Assembly: GCF_001305515.1 (NCBI RefSeq)
Contig: NZ_LJYW01000001.1
Location: 2,986,567 to 3,050,566, forward strand
Source: Prosthecodimorpha hirschii
GTDB lineage: Bacteria > Pseudomonadota > Alphaproteobacteria > Rhizobiales > Ancalomicrobiaceae
Length of the DNA stretch: 64,000 nt
Direction of reading: 5' to 3'
The position numbers and the translations under genes are program-made. Below the pieces are notes generated by a model. It saw only the letters and a list, made by a program, of their open reading frames with translations. It was not told where the DNA came from and made no database searches. Within the stretch, counting starts at the first letter, position 1; the number at the start of each line of letters is the position of its first letter. Below, piece by piece: positions 19,913-28,804 of this stretch.

Positions 19913-20748
19913 CGCAGAACACCGGTCCGGAGGCCGTGGCGCAGATAGAGGAAGGCGGCCGCGGCCGTCATCGCATAGGACAGCACCCCGAGGGCGTTGG
20001 CGGTGGCGTAGTCGCCATAGGCGTTGATGCGGAAGGCCATGTCGACGGTCAGCATGGTCGGCTGCGAGCCGGCGACCATCATCGGTACCGACAGGACGGA
20101 CAGCATCGTCACGAAGGACAAGGTCAAGGCCACGGTCAGGTTCGGCATCACCTGGGGCAGCACGACATCGAACAGCGTGCGGACCCGGCCGGCGCCGAGA
20201 TTGCGGGCGGCATCGATCGTGGCCCGGTCGAGCGCCGCCATGGCGCCGGCCAGGAGCAGCGTGACGAAGGGCACCTGCTTCCAGACGAAGGTGATGACGA
20301 TGCCGCGCCAGTCGAGCAGGCTCGCGCCCTGGCCGGGATCGATCAGCCCCAGCGCGACGAGGCTGTTGTTCATCAGGCCGTTCTTGGCGAGGAAGGTGCG
20401 CATGCACTGGCCGGCGACGATGAAGGGAATGAAGAGCGGGAAGCGGTAGAGCCAGCCGAGCAGCGCGACGGCGCGGCCGGGCCGGCCGAGGACCAGGATG
20501 CCGGCGATGGCGATCGCCACCGCGGCGGTCGCCGCGGTCGAGACGACGACGATGAAGATCGTGAACAGGATATCGCCGGAATAGAGCTCGAAGGCCTTGC
20601 CGAAATGGGCGAGCGTCGGCCGTCCGTCCGGTCCGGTGAAGGCGGCCGACAGGGAATAGCCGAGCGGATAGAGGAACAGGGCGCCGACCATGGCGAGGGC
20701 CGGCGCGACGAGGAGGAATCCGGCGAGGGAGGGGCGCTCTCGATCCAT
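19909..20748 (-). CDS. ABC transporter permease (PotB-like), first importer
   Basis: A 279-residue permease partner of the protein encoded at 19058-19912. It has about six membrane spans and the EAA motif TIDAARNLGAGRVRTLFDVV. The N-terminal span LAGFLLVAPALAMVGALFLYPL is typical of MalF/PotB-type subunits. It lies 41 bases downstream of the binding-protein gene and overlaps the next permease. Together they should form a heterodimeric channel. Confidence 0.85.
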   Translation of the reverse strand: MDRERPSLAGFLLVAPALAMVGALFLYPLGYSLSAAFTGPDGRPTLAHFGKAFELYSGDILFTIFIVVVSTAATAAVAIAIAGILVLGRPGRAVALLGWLYRFPLFIPFIVAGQCMRTFLAKNGLMNNSLVALGLIDPGQGASLLDWRGIVITFVWKQVPFVTLLLAGAMAALDRATIDAARNLGAGRVRTLFDVVLPQVMPNLTVALTLSFVTMLSVLSVPMMVAGSQPTMLTVDMAFRINAYGDYATANALGVLSYAMTAAAAFLYLRHGLRTGVLR

Positions 20749-20789
20749 GGGGAGCCCGGTGGACGGGTTGCGTCCACCGGATCCTCTCG

Positions 20790-21935
20790 TCAGTTGGCCA
20801 CCTTCTTCTCATAGCTCTCGAGGATGTCGTTGAAGTAGGGCGCGATCGGGAACGGCTTGCCCTTGCTCGACAGATCCTCGGGCGTGATGTCGGCGAACAG
20901 CTTCTGCCAGGTCGCCGGCTCGAGCTTGCCCTGCAGATGCTGGGCGTCGATGCCCGGATACCAGTTGAAGCGCTTGACGATGCCTTCGGCCTGGACTGCC
21001 GGGCTGGTCGCGAGCGCGATGAACTCGGCGGCGAGCTTGGTCTGCGGCGCCTTGGCCGGGATGGCATAGTACATCGGCTGTCCGGGCATGCCCGGGGCGA
21101 CCAGCTTCAGCTTCATCGACGGCGGCAGCTTGCCCTCGGCCTGCCAGCTGTAGAACATGTCGACCCAGACCGGCCCCATGGCGATCTCGCCGCGGTTGAG
21201 CATGTCGAGCGTGCCGGCATTGCCGGGCGTGATGACCGCGTTGCGGTTGAAGTCCTTGAGGTCCGCCAGCGCCTTGTCCCAGGCGGCCTTGGTGGTCTCG
21301 TCATACGGACCCTTCAGGAGCCGGTCGGTATTGCCGCCGAAGGCATAGATCCAGCCGGTCACGAAGGCGACGCCCGACATGCCGCCCTTGATGCCGTTGT
21401 AGCCGAACTGCTTCGGGTTCTTCTTCACCCATTCGACCAGCTCGGAGTAGCTGGCCGGCGGCGTCTTGACCATGTCGGCATTGTAGGCGATCGCCGTTTG
21501 GGAATGGAACATCGGCATGACGAAGCCGCCGACATCGGCGCCGAGCGCGTTCTCGGCGGTATCGCGGGTGACCAGGGCGCCGGTCGGGATGCCGGCGCGA
21601 TACTTGTCGAGCAGGCCTTCCTTGACCATCTGGCCGGCCATCTTCTGATGGGCGACGACCACGTCGAAGTCCCAGGCGGCCGCACCGGCCTGCTTCTGGG
21701 CGGACAGCTTCTCGTAGATCTTCTGCGAGCCGGCATCGCCGGGGCCGGTGCCGACGGCCACGACCTTCACGCCCGGATGGGTCTTCTCGAACATCGGTCC
21801 GAGATAGTCCTTGACGTAGTCGACCATGTTCTGGTCGCCGGCGGTGGCGACATTCAGCGTCTCGGCGCCGGCGGGGCCGGCCAGGATCAGGGTCGCGGCC
21901 GACAGAAGGCTGCCGAAAGTCAGACGAACGAGCAT
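20790..21935 (-). CDS. ABC transporter periplasmic substrate-binding protein, first importer
   Basis: A 381-residue exported binding protein. The signal peptide is residues 1-24 (LTFGSLLSAATLILAGPAGA, cleavage after A-G-A). The mature start ETLNVATAGDQNMVDYVKDY and the later GEIAMGPVWVDMFYSWQAEGKLP are typical of the PotD/ThiB/iron-type extracellular protein family. The long upstream open frame is a shadow of the ATPase gene; the ATG at 21935 has a strong AAGGAGAG site. The ligand cannot be read from the sequence. Confidence 0.88.
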   Translation of the reverse strand: MLVRLTFGSLLSAATLILAGPAGAETLNVATAGDQNMVDYVKDYLGPMFEKTHPGVKVVAVGTGPGDAGSQKIYEKLSAQKQAGAAAWDFDVVVAHQKMAGQMVKEGLLDKYRAGIPTGALVTRDTAENALGADVGGFVMPMFHSQTAIAYNADMVKTPPASYSELVEWVKKNPKQFGYNGIKGGMSGVAFVTGWIYAFGGNTDRLLKGPYDETTKAAWDKALADLKDFNRNAVITPGNAGTLDMLNRGEIAMGPVWVDMFYSWQAEGKLPPSMKLKLVAPGMPGQPMYYAIPAKAPQTKLAAEFIALATSPAVQAEGIVKRFNWYPGIDAQHLQGKLEPATWQKLFADITPEDLSSKGKPFPIAPYFNDILESYEKKVAN

Positions 21936-21958
21936 GGGGAACTCTCCTTGCGCTGGGT

Positions 21959-23053
21959 TCAGGCGGCGCGGGTCGCCGGCACGCCCGGCAGGGGCCGGGC
22001 GAAGACGTGCAGCGACGGTGCCGGAATGGCGATGGTGACGGTGGCGCCGTCGTCGAGCCGGTAGGCGTCGTCGACGAAGAAGCGGCCGACGGGCGTGCCG
22101 ACCTGGTATCGGTAGCGGCCGCCCGGATAGCTCGACTGTTCGATGCGACCCGGAATGGCGAGGCAGTCGCCCCTGCCCTCCCGAGCCGCGAGCGTGACCG
22201 CATTGGCGCGGAAATGCAGCAGGCACGGCCCCTCGACGGACGGCGTGCCGGCGATGCGGGCGCGGATGCCGCCGGCCAGGATGAGAACGAGATCCGTTCC
22301 GTCGCGCCGCGCCTCCGCTTCGATCACGTTGTCGGCGCCGAGGAACGACGCCACGGTCGGCGAGTTCGGACGCCGGTAGACGTCCTCCGGCCGGCCGTCC
22401 TGCACGATGCGCCCGGCCTCGAGGATGACGAGCCGGTCGGCCATCACCATCGCCTCCTCCTGGTCGTGGGTGACGTGGATCGCGGTGAAGCCGATGCGCC
22501 GCTGCAGCGCGCGGATTTCGTGCCGCATGGTCAGGCGGATCTTGGCATCGAGATTGGACAGCGGCTCGTCGAGGAGCAGGACCGGGGGATGCACCGCCAA
22601 GGCGCGGCCGAGCGCGACGCGCTGGCGCTGCCCGCCCGACAGGGTCGTCACGGACCGGCCGCCGAAACCCGACATTTCGACCAGCGCCAGGATCTCGTCG
22701 ACCCGCCGCGCGATGTCGGCGCGCGGCCAGCCGCGCAGCTTCAACCCGTAGCCGATATTGCGCGCGACCGACATGTGCGGCCACAACGCGTAGGACTGGA
22801 ACATCATCGCGGTGCCGCGCCGTTCCGGACCCGTGCCGGTCACGTCGCGCCCGCCGATCAGGATGCGCCCGGCGCGCGGCTCGATGAAACCGGCGATCGA
22901 CCGGAGCAGCGTGGTCTTGCCGCAGCCCGACGCGCCGAGCAGCGCGACGAAGCTGCCCGGTTCGATGGCCAGATCGATGCCGTCGAGCACCGGGGTGCGG
23001 CCATAGCCGACCTCAAGCCCCTCGATGGCAACCGCCGTCCCCTGCTGCGGCAT
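21959..23053 (-). CDS. ABC transporter ATP-binding protein (PotA/UgpC-like), first importer
   Basis: A 364-residue ATPase. Walker A is GASGCGKTT at about 36-44, the Q-loop MFQSYALWPH, the signature LSGGQRQRVALGRAL, Walker B LLLDEPLSNLD and the switch H in HVTHDQEE. The C-terminal 110 residues are a TOBE-like domain (SVEGPCLLHFRANAV). It is the first gene of the minus-strand importer operon, divergent from the LacI regulator gene. A palindrome between the two is the likely control site. Confidence 0.92.
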   Translation of the reverse strand: MPQQGTAVAIEGLEVGYGRTPVLDGIDLAIEPGSFVALLGASGCGKTTLLRSIAGFIEPRAGRILIGGRDVTGTGPERRGTAMMFQSYALWPHMSVARNIGYGLKLRGWPRADIARRVDEILALVEMSGFGGRSVTTLSGGQRQRVALGRALAVHPPVLLLDEPLSNLDAKIRLTMRHEIRALQRRIGFTAIHVTHDQEEAMVMADRLVILEAGRIVQDGRPEDVYRRPNSPTVASFLGADNVIEAEARRDGTDLVLILAGGIRARIAGTPSVEGPCLLHFRANAVTLAAREGRGDCLAIPGRIEQSSYPGGRYRYQVGTPVGRFFVDDAYRLDDGATVTIAIPAPSLHVFARPLPGVPATRAA

Positions 23054-23122
23054 CGGTTCCTCCGCCGACCGGCGGTCCTGCCGGTCACCCTCAGGGGGCT
23101 AGCAGGCCAACACGACAGTGAC

Positions 23123-23138
23123 ATGAACACGTGTACAT
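23123..23138. promoter_or_regulatory. Candidate LacI-family operator
   Basis: ATGAACACGTGTACAT is a 16-base near-perfect palindrome around a central CG, with one symmetric mismatch pair. LacI-family operators are even palindromes with central CG. It lies 70 bases upstream of the importer ATPase start (23053, minus) and 70 bases upstream of the LacI start (23208, plus), so it could control both directions. Confidence 0.55.
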
Positions 23139-23207
23139 ATGCGGCGAAGGCGCGTTGGCCGGCCGCAGCCGGCAGCCGCAAGGGCGCGGTCGTCGGGAGG
23201 TCTCGGG

Positions 23208-24230
23208 TTGAGCGAAGACGGAACGGATGGGCAGAGAGGGCGGGGCCGCCGGATCACCGCCGCGGACGTGGCGCGGGTGGCGGGCGTCTCGCGGGTCGCT
23301 GTCTCGCGCAGCTTCACGCCGGGCGCGAGCGTATCGGACGCCGTCCGCGACCGCGTCATCGCCACGGCCCGGACGCTCGGCTACCGGCCGAATGCCTTCG
23401 CGCGCCAGCTCAACCGCGACCGCTCCGAACTCGTCGCCTTCGTGGCCGGCTTCATCGACAACTACTATTATGCGGTCTTCTTCGACCGGCTTCTGAACGA
23501 GCTGCAGACGCGCGGCTGGCGCACGCTCTATGTCCATGTCGGCGCGGGCGGCGATGCCGTCGAGGCGCTGGCGCAGGCTTCCGAATATCCCGTCGCCTGC
23601 ACGATCGTCGCCGCCGGCAGCCTGGATGTCGACGCGATCGCGGCGGTGCGGGCGATGGGACCGGTGATCCTGGCCGGCCCGGCCTCCGCCCTGCCCGATG
23701 CCGATGCGGTCTCCTCCGACGGCGGACGCGGCATGGCGCTGGTGGTCGATCACCTGGTCGGACGCGGACGGCGCCGGCTCGCCTGCATTTCCGGACCGGC
23801 AAGCCTCGCCAGCGCCCGCGAGCGCGCCGAGGCCTTCGGGACGGCGCTCGCCGGCCACGGACTGGCACCCGCCGGCATCGTGCATACCGATTTCACCGAG
23901 CCCGGCGGCGTGGACGGCATGCGCCGTCTGCTCGAAGGGCCGGTGCCTCCGGATGCCGTGGTCTGCGGCAACGATGCGATCGCCTTCGGGGTTCTCAACC
24001 TGCTGCGCGCCGAAACCGCCCTCGCCGTCCCGCGCGACATCGCCGTCACCGGATTCGACGATACCGCACCGGCGGCCTGGCCGCTGATCGGGCTGACCAC
24101 CGTCGCCAGCCCGCTCGACCGGCGCATCGCGGCCATCTGCGATCTGCTCGACCGACGGGTCGCGGATCCGTCCGCGCCGGCGCAGCGGATCCGGATCGAA
24201 CCGCATCTCGTCGTCCGCGCGACCAGCTGA
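23208..24230 (+). CDS. LacI-family transcriptional regulator
   Basis: A 340-residue repressor. The N-terminal HTH is ITAADVARVAGVSRVAVSRS followed by the LacI hinge-type SDAVRDRVIATARTLGYRPN. The rest is a periplasmic-binding-protein-like sensor ending with the conserved DIAVTGFDDTAPAAWPLIGLTT block. I place the start at TTG 23208 because GGGAGG lies seven bases before it; an ATG at 23139 would add a basic, unlikely extension and overlap the operator. It probably controls the flanking importers and phosphoesterases. The inducer is unknown. Confidence 0.85.
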   Translation: MSEDGTDGQRGRGRRITAADVARVAGVSRVAVSRSFTPGASVSDAVRDRVIATARTLGYRPNAFARQLNRDRSELVAFVAGFIDNYYYAVFFDRLLNELQTRGWRTLYVHVGAGGDAVEALAQASEYPVACTIVAAGSLDVDAIAAVRAMGPVILAGPASALPDADAVSSDGGRGMALVVDHLVGRGRRRLACISGPASLASARERAEAFGTALAGHGLAPAGIVHTDFTEPGGVDGMRRLLEGPVPPDAVVCGNDAIAFGVLNLLRAETALAVPRDIAVTGFDDTAPAAWPLIGLTTVASPLDRRIAAICDLLDRRVADPSAPAQRIRIEPHLVVRATS

Positions 24231-24238
24231 GGGGCGTC

Positions 24239-24775
24239 ATGACCGAAACCACGTCCCTGCATTCCGTCTGGCTATTGGCGGTGCCCGAAGAGGAGAGCCG
24301 GCTGTCGGCCGAGGTCGAGACGCTGTCGCGGCGCTTCGGCACGCCGCGCTACCGGCCCCACGCGACGCTTGCCGGCGACCTTCCGATCGATGCGGCGGGC
24401 CTGGCGTCGCGGATCGGCGCGGTTGCCGGCGGGCATCCGGCGCTGACCCTTCCGGTCGTCGCCGTCGAGACCGGAGCCGCCTATTTCCGGGCCTTCTATG
24501 TCCGCCTGGCCGCGACCGATGCCCTCACCGCGCTGCATGCCGCCGTCCGGACCGCCGCCGGAGCGGATCCGGCGCATCCGTTCCTGCCGCATGTGTCGCT
24601 CGCCTACGGCGTGCCGCCCGGTCCGGCCCGCGACACCGCGCAGGCGCACATGCAGGCCGGCTGGGCCGACCGGCCGATCCGGTTCGACCGGATCGCGGTC
24701 GTCCGCTCGGCCGACACGATTCCGATCGCGCAATGGACCGTGCTGCAGGAATGGCGCCTTTCGGCGCCGAACTGA
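24239..24775 (+). CDS. 2H phosphoesterase superfamily protein (2'-5' RNA ligase-like)
   Basis: A 178-residue protein with the two H-x-T/S-L motifs that define the 2H fold: PHATLAGDL at about 40-48 and PHVSLAYGV at about 120-128. Members hydrolyse cyclic phosphodiesters or 2',3'-cyclic nucleotides. Its size matches the cyclic phosphodiesterase type rather than long tRNA ligases. It begins nine bases after the lacI stop and is almost certainly co-transcribed with it. Its place among two ABC importers and a metallophosphoesterase points to a catabolic role on an imported phosphodiester, which is an inference. Confidence 0.8.
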   Translation: MTETTSLHSVWLLAVPEEESRLSAEVETLSRRFGTPRYRPHATLAGDLPIDAAGLASRIGAVAGGHPALTLPVVAVETGAAYFRAFYVRLAATDALTALHAAVRTAAGADPAHPFLPHVSLAYGVPPGPARDTAQAHMQAGWADRPIRFDRIAVVRSADTIPIAQWTVLQEWRLSAPN

Positions 24776-24839
24776 CGGGGCCGCCCGACCGCGCCGGCGC
24801 CGTCAGCCGGGGTCGCGCAGCCCATCGGCGCCGACGCGC

Positions 24840-25682
24840 TCAGTTGGTGCGCGGCAAGGGCCCGTAGGCGTCTTCGAAGTCGCCGAGATCGTGATCGACC
24901 GTGCCCGGCACGCGGACGGTGCGCACGGAGACGCGGTCGCCGGAGAAGCGGTAGTCGACCACGCCGCACTGTTTCTCGCCGAGGCGCTCGTGGTTCCAGT
25001 CCGGCACCACGAAGGCGACCGCCGGGGCCCAGACCATGGCGGTCGAGCGCCACAGCCGGATGCGCTGCTGGTGGATGTGGCCTGACATGACGAGGCGAAC
25101 ATCGGCGGAGCCGATCAGGTCGACCAGCCGACGGCGCGCGCCGCGCGGCGCGTACCAGTAGCCGGTCTCGGCCGCCTCGTCGGGTTCGTCCAGGAACAAC
25201 GGCTTGTGCAGCACGAGGGCGACCGGCCGACCGGGGCCGGCGGCGAGCGCCTCGGCCAGGAACGCCTCCTGGGCCGCCTCTTCGTCCAGGCCCGAGCCGA
25301 ACAGGGCCGAGTTCAGCCCGACGAAGCGCCAAGCCCCGATGTCGCGGATCCACCGGTCGGCACCGAAGACGCTTTGGTAGCGGTCGAGGCGGGTCGCGTC
25401 GACGCCCTGGTGGACGACCTCGCCGGGCTCGGCATTGTTGCCGACATCGTGGTTGCCCGGCACGAAGGCCGTTTCCAGACCGAGACCGTCATGGGCGGCG
25501 CGGGCGAAGGCGAGATCCTCGTCGCGGTCGGCACCGTCGAGCGCGATGTCGCCGGTATGGAACACCGCATCGGGCCGTTCCTGGCGCAGCCAGTCGGCGA
25601 CCCGGTCGAAATTGGCGTTGAAGAAGGGCTTCGACGGCGAGAGATGCGTGTCGGAGATCTGGACGATGCGGAAATCGGTCAT
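24840..25682 (-). CDS. Class III metallophosphoesterase (CpdA/GpdQ-like phosphodiesterase)
   Basis: A 280-residue calcineurin-like phosphoesterase. The metal-ligand motifs appear in order: ISDTH at 9-13, TGDIALDG, PGNHDVG, the LVLHKPLF histidine and SGHIHQQR. This pattern and length match cAMP (CpdA) and glycerophosphodiester (GpdQ) phosphodiesterases. No signal peptide is seen, so it acts in the cytoplasm. It is convergent with the 2H phosphoesterase gene and divergent from the second importer. Glycerophosphodiester cleavage is the function I favour, but cAMP cannot be excluded. Confidence 0.88.
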   Translation of the reverse strand: MTDFRIVQISDTHLSPSKPFFNANFDRVADWLRQERPDAVFHTGDIALDGADRDEDLAFARAAHDGLGLETAFVPGNHDVGNNAEPGEVVHQGVDATRLDRYQSVFGADRWIRDIGAWRFVGLNSALFGSGLDEEAAQEAFLAEALAAGPGRPVALVLHKPLFLDEPDEAAETGYWYAPRGARRRLVDLIGSADVRLVMSGHIHQQRIRLWRSTAMVWAPAVAFVVPDWNHERLGEKQCGVVDYRFSGDRVSVRTVRVPGTVDHDLGDFEDAYGPLPRTN

Positions 25683-25842
25683 GGCGCGCCCCGGGAGTGA
25701 TCGGGCGTTCCGCTACCGCCGCCCCATGTCGGCCGCGTGACGGCCGCCGGCGCGCCTGTCACCGGAATGACGCGTCCGCTTCGCCGCCCTGTCATGTCCC
25801 GACCGTATGGCTGGCCGGTCTTGTCCGATCGGGAGCGGGAAG

Positions 25843-27012
25843 TTGGCAGGCGTCACCATCGCATCGCTGCACAAACGGTTCGGCGCCGTCCGGGCCGTCG
25901 ACGACGTCTCGCTGGACCTGTCGCCCGGCGAGTTCGTCTCCCTGGTCGGGCCTTCGGGGTGCGGCAAGACCACGCTGATGCGCATCGTCGCCGGCCTGGA
26001 ACGGGCCGAAGGCGGCACGGTTTCGATCGCCGGCCGCGATGTCACCGGCCTGCGCGGCGCGGACCGCAACGTCGCCATGGTGTTCCAGTCCTACGCGCTC
26101 TATCCGCACATGACCGCGCGCCAGAACATCGCCCTGCCGCTGGTCATGCGGCGGCTCGGCGCGCGCCAGCGGCTGCCTCTGGTCGGCCGCGCCTGGCCCG
26201 GCACCCGCGCGGCGCTCGCCGGGATCGAGGCCGACGTGATCGCGACGGCCGAAAGCCTGGGTCTTGGCCACTTGCTCGATCGTAAGCCGGCTCAATTGTC
26301 GGGTGGCCAGCGCCAGCGCGTCGCCCTCGGCCGCGCCATCGTGCGCCGGCCGGACGTGTTCCTGATGGACGAACCGCTGTCCAATCTGGACGCGGCCCTG
26401 CGGGTGCAGACCCGCAAGGAGATCGTCGACCTGCACCGGCGCGCCGGCGCCTCGACCATCTACGTGACGCATGACCAGGCCGAGGCGCTGACCATGTCGG
26501 ACCGGGTCGCGGTGATGATGGCCGGCCGCATCCTGCAGGTGGCGAACCCGACCGCCGTCTACGACGATCCGCGCGACCTGCGCGTCGCCCGCTTCATCGG
26601 TTCGCCGCGCATCAACACGCTCGCCGCCGAGATCGGGGCCGACGGCCTGGTCCGCGTCGCCGGGCAGGCCATGGGTCTCGCCGCGTCGGCGCGCGGCGCC
26701 CATGTCTATGCGCTCCGACCGGAGCATCTCGTCCTGGCGCCGGCCCCCCTGATGCAGGGTCGCGGGCTCGCCGCCAGGGTGGAGCATGTCGAGTTCCTGG
26801 GCGAGGCGCTCCTGGTCCATGCGCGCCTGACGGCGACCGGCGAGGACGTGGTGGCGCGCATCGCGCCGGAGGACCGCAACCGCCTGCCGGCCGACGGCGT
26901 GGTCGGCTTCGTCGCCGCACCCGGGCGCGGCCTGCTGTTCGGCGCCGACGAGGCCCGCGTTGCGGCCGTGCCGACAGCCCCCATGCCGGCGGGAGCCCGC
27001 GTTCATGGCTGA
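25843..27012 (+). CDS. ABC transporter ATP-binding protein (UgpC/MalK-like), second importer
   Basis: A 389-residue ATPase from TTG 25843, chosen because GGGAGCGGG lies just before it; ATG 25807 is in frame but has no ribosome site. Walker A is GPSGCGKTT, Q-loop VFQSYALYPHM, signature LSGGQRQRVALGRAI, Walker B FLMDEPLSNLD and the switch TIYVTHDQAEA. The helical subdomain carries an insert of about 25 residues (RRLGARQRLPLVGRAWPGTR). A TOBE domain follows (VYALRPEHLVLAPAPL). It overlaps the next permease gene by eight bases. Confidence 0.92.
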   Translation: MAGVTIASLHKRFGAVRAVDDVSLDLSPGEFVSLVGPSGCGKTTLMRIVAGLERAEGGTVSIAGRDVTGLRGADRNVAMVFQSYALYPHMTARQNIALPLVMRRLGARQRLPLVGRAWPGTRAALAGIEADVIATAESLGLGHLLDRKPAQLSGGQRQRVALGRAIVRRPDVFLMDEPLSNLDAALRVQTRKEIVDLHRRAGASTIYVTHDQAEALTMSDRVAVMMAGRILQVANPTAVYDDPRDLRVARFIGSPRINTLAAEIGADGLVRVAGQAMGLAASARGAHVYALRPEHLVLAPAPLMQGRGLAARVEHVEFLGEALLVHARLTATGEDVVARIAPEDRNRLPADGVVGFVAAPGRGLLFGADEARVAAVPTAPMPAGARVHG

Positions 27013-27928
27013 GGCGGCGACGATCGCGCAGACCCGCGCCGCACCCGCGCGCCGGCATGCCGGCGAGACGGCCGTCGCCTGGCTGCTGGCCGCGCCGGCG
27101 ACGCTCGCCTATGTGGCGATGATCCTGGTGCCGAGCCTGGCGCTGGTCGTGCTCGCCTTCACCGACTACGAACTCGGCGCTCCGGGCTTCCGCTGGGTCG
27201 GGCTCGGCAACTTCACCGAACTGATGGCCGACCGCGGCTTCCTGCGCTCGGTCGCCAACACGGCGCTGTATGTCCTGTTCGTGGCGCCCGTCTCGGTCGC
27301 GCTGGGGCTCGCGATCGCGCTCCTGATCGAGGGCGGCCGGCGCGGCCGTGCGCTGTTCCGGGCGCTGTTCTTCCTCCCCGTCGTTTCGCTGACCGTCGCG
27401 ATGGCGACCGCATGGTCCTACATCCTGCATCCGACCATCGGCCCGCTCAACGCGCTGCTGCGCGCGGTCGGGATCGACGGCGCCAACTGGCTCGGCGATT
27501 CCGGCACGGTGCTCTTGTCGCTCGGCCTGATCGGCATCTGGGAGAATGCCGGCTTCAACCTGGTGCTGTTCCTGGCCGGGCTGACCGCGATCCCGCGCGA
27601 TCTCTATGCGGCGGCCGAGATGGACGGCGTCAAATCCGCCTGGGACCGCTTCGTCACGGTGACCTGGCCGATGCTCGGGCCGACGACGCTGTTCGTCGTG
27701 ATCATCACCACGGTCCGGGCGATCCGGGTGTTCGACACCGTCGCGACGCTGACCCAGGGCGGCCCCAACAAGGCGTCCGAGGTGATCCTCTTCACCATGT
27801 ACACGGAAGGCTTTTCGTTCTTCCGGATGGGCTACTCGGCCGCCATCACGCTTCTGTTCTTGGTCGCCGTCACGGTCCTGATGCTGGTGCAGAACCGGCT
27901 GATCGACCGTCGCGTCCATTACGGGTGA
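27005..27928 (+). CDS. ABC transporter permease (UgpA/MalF-like), second importer
   Basis: A 307-residue permease with six predicted spans. The EAA loop is DLYAAAEMDGVKSAWDRFVT, and VFDTVATLTQGGP after it is highly typical of sugar and glycerol-3-phosphate (CUT1) permeases. ATG 27005 overlaps the ATPase gene by eight bases, suggesting coupling. It pairs with the next gene. Confidence 0.9.
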   Translation: MAEAATIAQTRAAPARRHAGETAVAWLLAAPATLAYVAMILVPSLALVVLAFTDYELGAPGFRWVGLGNFTELMADRGFLRSVANTALYVLFVAPVSVALGLAIALLIEGGRRGRALFRALFFLPVVSLTVAMATAWSYILHPTIGPLNALLRAVGIDGANWLGDSGTVLLSLGLIGIWENAGFNLVLFLAGLTAIPRDLYAAAEMDGVKSAWDRFVTVTWPMLGPTTLFVVIITTVRAIRVFDTVATLTQGGPNKASEVILFTMYTEGFSFFRMGYSAAITLLFLVAVTVLMLVQNRLIDRRVHYG

Positions 27929-27932
27929 CGCC

Positions 27933-28769
27933 ATGACCGACGACCGCCCGCTCCTCGCCGATCTGCCGCGCCTCGTCGTCCTGACGCTGCTCGCCGCGAT
28001 CTTCGTCGCACCCTTCGTCTGGATGCTCGCCGTGTCGATGAAGCCGCCGGACGAGGTGTTCCGCGCCTCGCTGGCGCTGCTGCCGCAGCGCTTCCACGGG
28101 CTCGAAAACTACGGCCGCGTCTTCGCCGAGGTGCCGGTCGGGCGCTATCTCGCCAACGGCGTCATCGTCTGCGCCGGCATCCTGGTCTTCCAGATCGCCT
28201 TTGCGGTGCCGGCCGCCTTCGCGCTCGCCAAGCTCGACTTCCGCGGCCGCAACGTCCTGTTCGGCTTCGTCATGCTCGGCCTGATGGTGCCGGCCCATGT
28301 TCCGGCGATCCCGATCTATATCGCGCTCGCCAAGGCGGGGCTGCTCAACAGCTATGCGGCGCTGATTGCGCCCTTCACCATCTCGGTCTTCGCGATCTTC
28401 CTGTTCCGGCAGTTCTTCCGCAGCATGCCGGACGAGATGATCCAGGCGGCGCGGCTCGACGGCCTGAGCGACCTTTCGATCGTCTGGCGCATCGTCCTGC
28501 CCAATGCCTGGCCGGCCGCCACCGCCTTCGCGATCTTCTCGGTCGTGGCGCACTGGAACGACCTGTTCTGGCCGCTGATCGTGATCTCGCAGGGCGACCT
28601 GGCGACGCCGGCTCTCGGCGTCCTCTACTTCAAGAACCAGGAGGCGGGTGCGGATTTCGGCGCCCTGATGGCTTCCGCCGTGGTGATGACCGCCCCGCTC
28701 GTCGCCGCCTTCCTGTTCGCCCAGCGCCGCTTCATCGAAGGCATCACCATGACCGGTCTCAAGGGATGA
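27933..28769 (+). CDS. ABC transporter permease (UgpE/MalG-like), second importer
   Basis: A 278-residue permease with six spans. The EAA loop is MIQAARLDGLSDLSIVWRIV, and WNDLFWPLIVIS is the characteristic MalG/UgpE segment. It starts four bases after the previous permease. Its last residues FIEGITMTGLKG are typical of the family C-terminus that contacts the ATPase. Confidence 0.9.
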   Translation: MTDDRPLLADLPRLVVLTLLAAIFVAPFVWMLAVSMKPPDEVFRASLALLPQRFHGLENYGRVFAEVPVGRYLANGVIVCAGILVFQIAFAVPAAFALAKLDFRGRNVLFGFVMLGLMVPAHVPAIPIYIALAKAGLLNSYAALIAPFTISVFAIFLFRQFFRSMPDEMIQAARLDGLSDLSIVWRIVLPNAWPAATAFAIFSVVAHWNDLFWPLIVISQGDLATPALGVLYFKNQEAGADFGALMASAVVMTAPLVAAFLFAQRRFIEGITMTGLKG

Positions 28770-28804
28770 CCGGCGGGCGCCTTCGCCTTCAAGGAGACCG
28801 ACCG

